Assembly (NCBI GenBank): GCA_022315425.1
Contig: JAIUPT010000010.1
Span: forward strand, 558,001-622,000
DNA: 64,000 bases
DNA from: Pseudevernia furfuracea
Taxonomy: Eukaryota > Ascomycota > Lecanoromycetes > Lecanorales > Parmeliaceae
Direction of reading: 5' to 3'
In this document: positions 45,061 to 54,599 of the stretch, one piece after another
Position numbering within the stretch: position 1 is the stretch's first letter
Layout: each line of letters opens with the position of its first letter
Notes under the pieces: model-generated
Seen by the model: only the letters and a program-made list of their open reading frames with translations
Told to the model about the DNA's origin: nothing
Databases searched by the model: none
Made by a program: the position numbers and the translations under genes

Positions 45061-45987
45061 ATGGTTTGTAAAGCTTCGATCTAGACATCTAAGCTGAAGC
45101 TGTGCTGACAGAGAAAGTAGAATTCACTCTTCAATTCTGCTCTCAAGCAGTCATCCTCTCTGCGCCGTGACCTTGATGCCTTCGCCGATGCACCGGGCAC
45201 TTCATCGCCTGCACTGCAAGGTCAGCCAGGCCAAAATGTAACGTCGAATAGCATTCGAATTGACCAATTTGCATAGGCCAGATATCTGCCTCCCTCACTT
45301 CACTGTCTCGCACGATCGACGACTATGCAGAAATGGCGAAGAAGGAACTTGTTCCAGGCAAACAAGAAAAAGCCCAGGAACGCCTAAAGAATTTCCGGAT
45401 TGAGTTGGCAGACTATAGGCAAAAATTCGATCTCTTTAAAAAAGACAGAGAAGACAGTGTAAGGCTTCCTGGTGTATTGCTGCAGCGTTCAAATCGCTGG
45501 ACGGTATTCTGTCTGCCCATTGCCAACGCTCACTCGGCTGCAGCAAACGGCCCAAAACCGCACTGAGCTCTTCGGTCGTCGCCCGCATCACACGGCAACG
45601 CCCGAAAACCCCTACTCGCAATCCAGCCTCGCTCAAAACTCAGCCTTTGGTCCCTCTAAACCTCAGTCCCTATCCTTTGGGGCCGCTCCACAAGACTATA
45701 CCCGAGAAACACACGCCCTGCGTGAGCAAACCTTCATGTCTTCAACAAATGCGGCACTGGATGAATATCTCGAACGAGGGCGAGCGGTCCTGGGCGATTT
45801 AGGAGACCAAAGAGAGATGCTGAAGGGAACACAAAAAAGACTATACAGTGTGGCCAACACACTGGGTGTAAGTGGTGATACGATCAGGATGGTGGAGAGG
45901 AGAGCGAAGCAAGACAAATGGATATTTTGGGCCGGCGCAATTATTTTCTTTGCATTCTGCTGGCTGGTCATACACTATCTTCGGTGA
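45061..45987 (+). CDS. BOS1: Golgi v-SNARE Bos1 (membrin-like)
   Basis: Exons 45061-45063 (the ATG alone), 45121-45220, 45277-45458 and 45544-45987 (729 nt, 242 residues). Spliced N-terminus MNSLFNSALKQSSSLRRDLD is the classic Bos1 start and supports the 3-base first exon. An N-terminal helical region (KNFRIELADYRQKFDLFKKD) is followed by the Qb-type SNARE motif, running from about residue 150 (LREQTFMSSTNAALDEYLER) through MLKGTQKRLYSVANTLGVSG and RMVERRAKQDKWIF. A C-terminal membrane anchor (FWAGAIIFFAFCWLVIHYL) completes it. Bos1 works with Bet1, Sed5 and Sec22 in ER-to-Golgi vesicle fusion. Length is normal for fungi. Confidence 0.92.
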
Positions 45988-46467
45988 AAAGTAACGGAAG
46001 AGAACAATCACTGTACACTACTGTATCGTTTCAGGGCAATTGCATCTTGAGCGTGGCGTTGGGGCCAGACATATTCGGTGTTGGGTATTAGCGCAGCCTC
46101 TCAAGGATTTTGTATGCACGTTGGCCGGCTCCTTTTTGCTCTGTATCTTGAACACTCGAACACAGAGATTGATGTAAAATTGCTCAATCCGCTCGGGAAA
46201 AGTCGTAGCGCGGTTGGCGCGAACCCCGATGTCATTTCGCCAAGACCAGCGCCAAAAGTCTCAAGCTTGGAAACTGCACGAGACCCTCCAAAGTCAAACA
46301 ATTCATCACTGCCTGCAACAAAATCTCTGTACATCGTCCCTTAAACGACAGCTCAATTATACACCATCGAAAGGCAAGCATTTCATACGCGGAGGTCCTT
46401 ATCGCCCTGTGCTAACTGTTGACAGCAGACACTCCTTGCCCTCAAGTTTTAAGTAACAACAAACAAT
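45988..46467. other. Intergenic stretch
   Basis: 3' end of BOS1 and promoter of the OM14-like gene, both on plus. No gene was recognised. Confidence 0.4.
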
Positions 46468-47397
46468 ATGTCGTACGCACAGGCCGCACAGAAGGGACCC
46501 AAGCAGTCACCTGAAGAAGTAAGTAAGGTCCTTCTTGCTTGCACAGTCTCAAAGCTAACAGGTTGCAGGCGTATGTACGAAATTTTCTCTCGAGGAGCAG
46601 TGATTCTCCCCCATGTTTTAGCTCTGCATGTCGCGTCAATCTATCCTCTTCCCAGCTCGTGGAACTGTCGCTGCCAGAGCTCGCAAATCACCCATGCCTC
46701 CCCATACAGACACTGACACGTCATACCCAGAATGCCAAATACTGACATGCAAAACGGTAGCCGTGCGCCAGCACCCCCTTCTTTAAACTCCTCATCTTCC
46801 TCTTTCACCGAAGTAGACTCACAGCATCTTAAATCAGAAGCCTCCGAGACCGCCGATCAAGCAAAGGAGAAGACCTCCGAAGCCGCCGATAAAACCAAGC
46901 AAAAGTCCTCCGAAGCTGCCGAAACCACCAAGGAGAAATCCTCCGACTACGCCCAGACCGCCAAAGAGAAGGCCAGAGAGGCAGCCGACTACACCAAAGA
47001 GAAGTCTTCCGAGTTCGCCGACTCCGCGAGCAAGAACTACGATTCGGCAAAGAAGAGTGCGGAGAAGAACGCAAAGGAAGCCAAGAAGGAAATTAAGAGT
47101 GCTGGACAGGATCTGAATGAGAACAGGGACAATCCAGTTGTCATCGCCAATGGCGTGTTGCTAGTCGCTGGAAGCGCGGCATTGGGATATGGAGCATACA
47201 CCAAGCATGTGAAGGGAGAGCTAGATTGGCAAATCGCGGCCATTACCGCTGGGGTTGTGGGTGTGTTGGCTGTGGGTGACTACTATTTGAGCCAGTAAGC
47301 ACTATCTTCGCCTCTATTGGTAATCTAAGATGCTGCAAAAATCGATTGCTGACACTGCGGCAGATACCTGTTCAAGAACAAGTACCCAAAGAAGTAG
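46468..47397 (+). CDS. OM14-C-like mitochondrial outer-membrane protein
   Basis: The N-terminus MSYAQAAQKGPKQSPEE (46468-46518) and the C-terminal block DNPVVIANGVLLVAG...GVVGVLAVGDYYLSQ with YLFKNKYPKK after the last intron (exon 47364-47397) match a fungal family annotated as OM14 C-terminal-like. The middle is a helical, charged repeat region of LEA-like 11-mers (KEKTSEAADKT, KEKSSEFADSA and similar, about residues 45-130). To join SPEE to RAPAPP in frame, a 2-base exon (GC, 46569-46570) between a GTAAGT intron and a GTATGT intron is inferred, with exon 3 at 46761-47294. This yields SPEEARAP, the family consensus, and 206 residues in total. OM14 is an outer-membrane receptor-like protein for ribosomes at mitochondria in yeast. 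Confidence 0.82.
46569..46570 (+). other. Inferred 2-nt micro-exon of the OM14-like gene
   Basis: The bases GC sit between ..CTAACAGGTTGCAG and GTATGT. Without them the first exon (phase 0) cannot be joined in frame to the acceptor before C-CGT-GCG at 46761. With them the codon GC+C encodes the Ala expected in the SPEEARAP block. Inferred from frame and family consensus only. Confidence 0.55.
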
Positions 47398-47897
47398 ATG
47401 CATATTGGAGATGCTAAGGGTGACAGAGGGACGAGACGCCAGGGTGGCAGAGGAGGGCGGTTGCGTGTGCTTTTCGATAATCCGACTCGACTCATTTCGA
47501 TTTCTCTGGTCAGAGCACTAGGTACCTTGGGACAGCTCAGTCACGATGCCATCAGGGACATGATACACTGTGTAGTTTTATCAAGTATTGTCTGTTCAAT
47601 CATGTGGACCTTGACCGATGACTGTGGATTTTGTTCTCGTGACTAATATAAAAATCTGTACCAAATGTTGTTCGCAAGTTCTATGTGTGGGGAGTTGAGA
47701 AGCCGTACCGCCATCCATATCTTACAAGGTCCGGTGAGTGCCCCGTATGTCAGGCTAATGGTGCATCCAAACCCGAATAAGGCTCTGGAGATATCTCTAA
47801 CGCTTATATCTGCTCGCCTCGGGGGTTGCTTTTCCATGTAAATGCCGCTCAATGCTTTGCTGTACTCGTACAGTATCATACACCTCTCCCAACATCC
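47398..47897. other. Convergent 3' region
   Basis: Between the 3' ends of the OM14-like gene (plus) and MIA40 (minus). Short frames have no family signal. Confidence 0.4.
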
Positions 47898-48905
47898 TCA
47901 CTTCTCAGCATTAGCACCCGTAGCATCATGTGCCGCCTTCGGCACCATCTCATCGCTCTCGCTCGCCGGCTCGCCGTGGTCACTCTCCACTTGCTGCTTC
48001 GCCGCTTGTGCGCGCTCTGTGTCACTAGTACCTGCGGCCGAGGCGGAGGGATTTGGAGATGACGACGGCGGTGGTTGCAGCTCGGGCGTAGCTGACGTCG
48101 CGGCCGCCGGTATTGATCCATCGCCCGAGTCTGGAGGGGGCGCAGGAGAAGGGGAAGGAGCACCTTCTTCCGCTGGGGCGTCGTCTTCTTCGAGTTCGGA
48201 GCCGTAGATGTCGGGGTGTTCGCGGAAGCAGTTTTGCATTGTCCTGTAACATCCTACATCAGCCTTCATGCCGATGTCCAATCCTCCCCCCCCCCAAAAT
48301 CGTCCTTCCCGGCGACGCAGGCGTGGGACACTCACTTGAAATTGTCAATGCAATCCATCCCCTTCGGATCCGCCTTCGAGAACACAAAACAGCTAAACGC
48401 CCCCCTGAATTGCTCCCCGCATGGCCCATGCGCCATTCCCCCTAGGCATGGGCAATCCCAATTTATCTCGCCGGTCTCTTCATTGAAGGCACCCTCTTGC
48501 GAGGCTTGTTGCTCTCGTTCTTCGAGCGTTTCCGGTTCTGTGGACTCTGGCGGGGGCGTGGGTAGGAGGGCTTTCTCTTGGCGATTCGACTTTACGGATT
48601 CAAGGGTCGGGAGAGGGATTTCGTCGGAGGGACTATTCGGGGGAGGGACCGCGACTGGGGGATTGTTAGTCTTGGGGGGTTAAAAGAAGCTACTCAGGGG
48701 GCGAACATGGAGGTTCTTCGGCGAATAAGGTACTTGAATTGTAGTAGTATATTACTCCAACTGCCAGTCCCAGCCTCGTTGCGTAGTTTTTCCAGCTCCG
48801 CGACTTTTGCGCTGGTGGCGCGGTGGAAAGGAAGCGGCGGGTTGGGGTGGAGCGGAAAGAGGGGAGAGGAGCGCGGAACAGGCAACGGGGTGCTTGCCTT
48901 ATCAT
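47898..48905 (-). CDS. MIA40: Mitochondrial intermembrane-space import oxidoreductase Mia40
   Basis: Three exons: 48905-48707, 48654-48336 and 48243-47898 (864 nt, 287 residues). An Arg-rich presequence (MIRQAPRCLFRAPLPSFRST) and an inner-membrane anchor (YATRLGLAVGVIYYYN) give the bipartite fungal form. After a Pro-rich linker comes the catalytic domain INWDCPCLGGMAHGPCGEQF with the CPC redox pair, then the twin CX9C pair (PCGEQFRGAFSC and DCIDNFKTMQNC), the latter spanning intron 2. A long Ala/Pro/Ser/Glu-rich tail follows (about 100 residues). Mia40 oxidises incoming cysteine-motif proteins in the intermembrane space, with Erv1 as electron acceptor. Intron 1 is 52 bases with a CTAAC branch site ten bases before the acceptor. 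Confidence 0.94.
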
Positions 48906-49165
48906 TGTGGAGGTTGAAAGGATGGGAATTGAGGGAATTCGATGTTGTGGGAGCTCCAAAGATAACTAAAGATGAGCTGCAACTTTTGGGTTCGATTATC
49001 GATATGTTTTGTCAGCGGAATGTTCCGTCTCATGACGAATTGACGAGATCCTGCCAAGACTCTCGTTTTACAACATAGGTACTAGTAGCTCTCGTTTGCT
49101 ACATCTAAAGCCATGTAGTCCTTGAAGCAGTATTGGGAATAGAGCTCTCAGCAGCCAGAGCAAGC
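48906..49165. promoter_or_regulatory. Short divergent promoter between MIA40 and the TPK gene
   Basis: Only 260 bases separate the two start codons. No clear TATA box is visible. A bidirectional arrangement links a mitochondrial import factor with thiamine diphosphate synthesis, but shared regulation is inference. Confidence 0.5.
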
Positions 49166-50111
49166 ATGGCTCAAGTCCAAACCCCCAAACTATGGCATCC
49201 AGCACGCTTCACCCATGGCCGCATCTGTAGCTCAGGCGATGAACCATTTGGACCTGAGGTATTGAAGCAACACGCTGTTATAATACTCAATAACCCATTG
49301 GAGAACAAGAATATTCTAGTTGATGTCTGCATCGAGGGTATGCATCGTGTCAAGCCAAGAGATTCAGTCAGTGTTCATGGCTAATGTAATACATCAGCTC
49401 GTTGCATTGTATGTGCTGATGGCGGAGCAAATAGACTCAATGATTTGCACCTCGCTGGGGAAGAAGAAACTATCTGTGTTTGTTGTTCTAGGCTTTTGTT
49501 GCCTGCTACTTTGTTGACCAATGTTCTAGCTCCCCCACGCCATATGCGGAGATATGGACTCTTTACGTCCTGACGTGGAGGAACACTATCGAAGCCAAGA
49601 CGTAAAGATCCTCAAAGATCCAGATCAGTATTCGACAGACCTAACAAAATGTCTGAAGTATATAAGAGATCAAGTAGTCGAGACAGAGGACGGATACGAA
49701 TCTCCTTGGAGAGGCGTGGACGTAGCGATCTTCGGAAGCCTGGGTGGCAGGGCTGATCAGGCCTTCTCTCAATTACATCACCTTTATACATGCTCTCAAG
49801 ATGTTACATCGATGATTGGTGACTTGTATCTCATCACGGCGGAAAGCGTGATGTTTCTTTTGGAAAAGGGGAAGAACTCGGTCCATGCTCCAGTGGGACC
49901 GAGCCATTTCACTGAGAACGTTGGTATTATACCGATTGGAAGGCCGTCAGTGATTACGACGCACGGTCTCGAATGGGATGTGACGGACTGGAGCACTGAG
50001 TTTGGTACCCAAATGAGTACGAGCAACCACAGCAGAGCGGAAATAGTGGAGGTGGAGACTTCCGAAAGGGTCTTGTTTACTCTTGAGATTGCCACGAAAC
50101 CTAGACATTGA
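49166..50111 (+). CDS. THI80: Thiamine pyrophosphokinase
   Basis: Three exons: 49166-49337, 49398-49477 and 49530-50111 (834 nt, 277 residues). Spliced sequence shows the family motifs: AVIILNNPLENKNIL near the N-terminus, CIVCADGGANRLNDL (exon 1-2 junction region), HAICGDMDSLRPD (exon 3 start, binding loop), VDVAIFGSLGGRADQAFSQL (central GGRxDH-type loop, here GGRADQ), and GLEWDVTDWSTEFGTQMSTSN near the C-terminus, which forms the thiamine site in relatives. The enzyme makes thiamine diphosphate from thiamine and ATP in the cytosol. Intron 2 uses the donor GTTTGT, needed to keep frame. Confidence 0.93.
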
Positions 50112-51728
50112 ACTATGCAGCTACATGGCGGCGGTATCCCTAAGAGCAATCAAGCTCATCGACATGTCATCTTGACGGCATCGATCAAGAAGTGACTAGC
50201 ATGCCGTAGATGTCGCTTATTTCGCACCAGACACATCCGAGCACCATCGGGATCATCCATACTTCGAGGATACCAGTACTCTCCTGTCGGTCGACCCGGC
50301 TACTAAGTCATCTTCACCCTGTGGTAGCTATGTGCTCGTGAAAGATGAGAACTGTGTAAGAGTGGTTAAGCACTGGGCTCGATCAACCCAATCACTAGCG
50401 TCTCGCTTAGCATCGAGGCGCCTTCAAAATCTATTATATTTCCCGGCATTCTCGGTAAGGATTCGACGCTGGCGAGGACAGCAACCCCGAATTGGTCTAG
50501 CGCTTCACCGCGTCGTCATGGTGACGAGGTAGAGCGGGAGAAATTTCAAGGGTGGGGGACGGAGAGCATAGGAGGGCTGAAAAAGGGGCTTGCCCAGAGT
50601 GTTGGCGCGAGCGCCTTCACATCTGCTCTAACAATTGTTTTCTCCGAAACAGATGGCCTAGTCCAACAAGATGAGTTTCGAGGGTCATGGAAAGGCCTTT
50701 CATGTTGGTGTCCAAAAGGTTGCTACTGCCAGTACCCCTATCTAGCCTTGCTCCAACACCGACGATGCTTTTCTTCCGTAATCCCCTCTGCCTTCTAGTC
50801 AAATGCATACGCAGAATCGGGTCTGTAAAGTATGAGAGAGGGTTGCTGCGTATGCATCCTCCAAAACCACCCAACGACTTCTCGTATGCCTATTTTTTAC
50901 AGTGAGACAACACTTGGCCTGGCGTGTGATGTGCATGGTACCCAGCCCACAGCCCCTTTAAATAGCGTCAATCTAGAAGAGGTGTCCGACCAGGGTTGAT
51001 CTTTTGCCGATCAGATCGCTCCCTTGAAGTTGGATTATAAATCCGGATGTCTCAGATCCGGGCAGAAGATGAACCAATGTAGGCGTGCTTCATGTCTGAT
51101 GTCGATCAAATGTCTCGCCGTACAGGATCGGCGAAGGGGATCAGATTTACAAGAAGTCAGTGAGTTGTCCCGTGTAAAGGAGGTTTTTTCGCACAAGCTG
51201 ATGATGAGCGGCAATCCCGTGGTGAACGATGGAGGACGCATTTGGGTTGAAATAGCTTCTGTTCAGAGACATGGTACATGATATATTAGACCCTTCTCCT
51301 TATACCTCTCCACGATGGAGATCCTTCGCTGATCTATCTTTGTATGCTTTTGAGGAGGCAGAACTGCTTGGAAAATACGAGCCAACCAGCGTCCTGCCTC
51401 CAGCACGGCTAGCTCTGTGCTACACAGTGGTTCTGGGCTTCCAGGTTTCGGAAGCGTTGGAATGATCGGCGATTCTTTGCCGAGGAGGGGCTTACTCTTG
51501 CCTAATGTGAAAAGGAACGGGCTAAGGGCTGGGTCGAGGAGAGAGACCCAGCAGTGATTTTAGCGAAGGTTGGTGAGACGGAGAGGGGATCAGGTCACGA
51601 GATACAGGCGCTTTGGCCACACCGATGACGTTGGTCCCTGGACCTTAAAAGATTGATATGTCTAGAAGAGAGTTTTCGATTGAACGTTCAGCTCAAGCTA
51701 TCGTTTCCGTTGTTCACATTTCTCAGTC
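50112..51728. other. Stretch without a convincing gene
   Basis: Short plus-strand frames (51024-51281, 51271-51465) and the minus frame 50617-50874 show no family, and no splice pattern joins them. Runs of amino-acid-like composition near 51450-51650 may be remnants of a lost gene. No RNA gene or repeat was recognised. Confidence 0.35.
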
Positions 51729-52298
51729 TTATGGGACCTGGATCCACTTATAGCTCTGTGCCTTTTCATCGTACTCGTACCCGTGGTCCCGAAACCGATT
51801 GGGTCCTCTCTTATAATAATCAGCGTGAGGAACGCTTTCCTTCTCGTGGGAGTCTACTAGCTGGCCGATCGTGATTCCCGACCGACATAAAACTACATTG
51901 CTGAAAATGTTGATCTTCTTACCATCCGCGCAGATTATACTCATATCAGTGAGGGCAGGGCTGGTCGTGAACATTAGCTTCCATGATGCTGTCGGGTAGC
52001 TGGCCTTCCCATCGAAGACATCGTTGGCGATGGGACAGAGACTGGTGGGACGGGAGCGGTAATCTTTGACGAAGAAGAGGTCCATGAAGGGATTCAAGAC
52101 CGCGTGCTTCTGCTCATGCGCGTTTTTGCAAGGTCTGGCCCTGAAGAAAAGCTTCTCCTGGATTCGAGGCGATCTCTGGATAGTGGCATGCCACTTCGTG
52201 TTGACTCGCTGCCAAAGGAGTAGATCTTTTGGTGTGGCAATCTCCAAGATCATCTCGAGCAGCTCTGGGATACCGAACGTCTCCGTGGATGGAAGCAT
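51729..52298 (-). CDS. F-box domain protein
   Basis: 189 residues, single exon. The F-box lies at about residues 9-50 (GIPELLEMILEIATPKDLLLWQRVNTKWHATIQRSP), the usual fungal arrangement of this family. It is followed by RIQEKLFFRARP and a C-terminal region with Trp/Tyr/His-containing segments (FMDLFFVKDYRSRP, SWKLMFTTSPALTDMSI) and an end GYEYDEKAQSYKWIQV. F-box proteins bring substrates to SCF ubiquitin ligases through Skp1; the substrate is unknown. A decayed paralogue lies 1.3 kb to the right at 53571-54150. Confidence 0.82.
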   Translation of the reverse strand: MLPSTETFGIPELLEMILEIATPKDLLLWQRVNTKWHATIQRSPRIQEKLFFRARPCKNAHEQKHAVLNPFMDLFFVKDYRSRPTSLCPIANDVFDGKASYPTASWKLMFTTSPALTDMSIICADGKKINIFSNVVLCRSGITIGQLVDSHEKESVPHADYYKRGPNRFRDHGYEYDEKAQSYKWIQVP

Positions 52299-53570
52299 AG
52301 CTGATGGTTTGGAGGTCTTGCGGTGCTAGAACTGCTTGTGTGCTTACTCTCTCAATCGCGGTGATGTGATGTGATAACCAATTGTGTTTTCACTGGCCCT
52401 CGCTTAACAAGTCTTGGCTTTAGTGATATTTTCGGTGGTTACGCTGGCTCTGAGGTGCTGAGAGATGGAGTTGTTTAGTAACGCAGATGTGGTGAGCGCA
52501 AGAAATACTCGAGTCAACAATTTTGGTGACGGCAGTTCGACCGGACGGGAAAACGTCGAAGAAAGCGCGAAACAAATTTTAGAGGGTGATGGTGAGTAGT
52601 TGAGAATGTAAGAGAGGAATAAATAAAAATTTATTGCGGTGCGGAAATTGGAATTAAAATTTGCGGAATTGATTGATTTAACTTATATTTTCAAAATGTG
52701 GAATTTTCTTCTATAGCCCAGGTGGTATGGCTAGCAGAGGAGTAGATAGAAACTCATACACTGGCCACTTATTCAAAGGTCGCGCTAATCGTGCGGACAT
52801 GGTTAGTATCAAGCAAGCCTTTATAAGTGTCTACGAAAGTGAAAGAAGGCAATGACTGAAAATCTCCCCGAGCCTGAATTTCCTGTAGCATCCATCCACC
52901 CTCTCAGAGAGGCTGCGATGTGAGTCCTTTTGCCAATTTGGATTTCAGAGGCTAGGTTCGATTCGGGCAGAGGGTCGGGGTTTTTTGTTTGTTTTTTTCA
53001 AGAACGAAAGGGGCTGTTAAGCGAGCTTCCAATGTGGTACGATTTCAACACGGATCGATCACGTGCTGCGATTCTAACTGGCTGCCTCGCTTTCTCTTCC
53101 GACATCTTTTCTTGTTCCCTAACCTTGATGGATTCAGAGACTCATTCTCCGAAATGCTTCAATTGTCAAATTCCTGGAATATCACTTGAACTTCAAGGGT
53201 AGAGACCTGTGAGGCTGTGACGAGCATTGGATTCTCTTCAGAACTCGTCAGGCTATGCATCAAATAATCGCGCCATCGCCTTCAGTAGTGCAAGGGACGT
53301 GTTGATAGAGGGAGATCAATCCGTCCTTGTGATGGGCCTCGAGCACCTATTGCACAATCTGAAGGATCAAGCTATGTACTGAGATAGTGAAAGAGGCTTT
53401 GCCTGACGGCTCTGTGCCGAGCATAGCTCAAAAGATAGCACATAGATTCACAATCCACCAAAGACTCTTCGCGCAGACCTGCAAAATCAAATGCGCACCA
53501 TGAATTTTCTCCATGTGCCCCATTGGTAACAGCTTTTTTATCATTCGTCAGTCCGGTGCGATCAGAAATG
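52299..53570. other. Intergenic stretch, partly AT-rich
   Basis: Promoter side of the F-box gene, then non-coding sequence with a T-rich run at 52981-52998. No gene was recognised. Frames at 52930-53202 lack family signal. Confidence 0.35.
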
Positions 53571-54150
53571 TTAGTAATTGCTCCTTACAGCCAGTTTCCT
53601 ATAGAACCAGAGACAAGCAGTGGTGCTTCTGCCCCCCACACATCTAGCCGCTAATCCTTTGTCAAACAACTCCGTGATCGGAATGCCTCCTAACGTTACG
53701 CGATTCGATTTCACTCCCGGCCAAAATAGCTGCGTTCGAACGTCCCCCAACGTCACTCCATTCGGATTTGCCACCTTCCAGAATAGTTGATCTGGGGGTA
53801 GTTGGATACGAATCTCGCGGACGGCAGATCGGAAAAAAAAGCACGTCGTTCCAAGAAGGCTTTGTGTTGTCGTTCGTCCCGACTTTGGGATTTGGTATAC
53901 TGAGATCAGCATACTCGGTGGGGATGGAAACCAATGGGTTCCACTTGATCTCGGAGATCTCGGATTTTGGGGTAACTTTGCGGACGTAGGCTTTCTAAAA
54001 GAGCTTTCGTTGTAGATGCGGTGAGCTTTTGGTGAGCTTTTGCCATCTTGTATTGACGCGTTGGCTCAGGAGTAGATCCCGCTCGGGCAAGCGCACCAAA
54101 ATCATCTCTAGTAACTCAGGAATGGCCAATACTTGGTTTTTAGCGATCTG
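53571..54150 (-). pseudogene. F-box gene relic, paralogue of the 51729-52298 gene
   Basis: The minus strand near 54125-53990 reads IPELLEMILVRLPERDLLLS, then QRVNTRWQKLTKSSPHLQRKLF, then an in-frame TAG. Further on, PLVSIPTEYADLSIPNPKVG continues, and the frame changes at an eight-A run (53832-53839) into RSAVREIRIQLPPDQLFW. The match to the intact neighbour is clear over the F-box and RVNTxW helix. With no start codon visible, one stop and one frameshift, it is not functional as read. Confidence 0.75.
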
Positions 54151-54472
54151 GCGAGGTGGGCTCAATCAGCTTTTATTGCTCAAGAGGGAGACATACCAAG
54201 TAGAATGCAGAAAACTTTGGTGTTGCCAACAGCGACGATGCCAAAACCATCCAATAACGTTGACAGCGTTTCAGACTGTGCCTTTTATTTAGATTTACTC
54301 AGGACCGCTCAAAGGGTCAGCAAAACGTATTTTATAGTGTGATTAAGTGCACATGGAGGATGACCCGTAAATCTACAGACTAGATATCAATGGAACGCAC
54401 AGTGTTTTATGCGCAGATGAGTTACTAGAGGATACTGAAATATTGTTGAAATTCGGGGATGACGAAGCGCCA

Positions 54473-54496
54473 AGGCTTGGCTTGGCTTGGCTTGGC
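54473..54496. repeat. GGCTT short tandem repeat
   Basis: Four to five copies of GGCTT in tandem. Confidence 0.75.
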
Positions 54497-54599
54497 GTCA
54501 CATGATGACGCTAATGCGCCCGAGTATATAGTCGCTCTTATCTTCATAGAACTCCATAGATAATATAACTACTATGCATTTTATCTACGCTGCGCAATG

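Noticed and set aside
48216..49078. Long plus-strand frames opposite MIA40
   Set aside because: Antisense shadows; MIA40 motifs are unambiguous on the minus strand.
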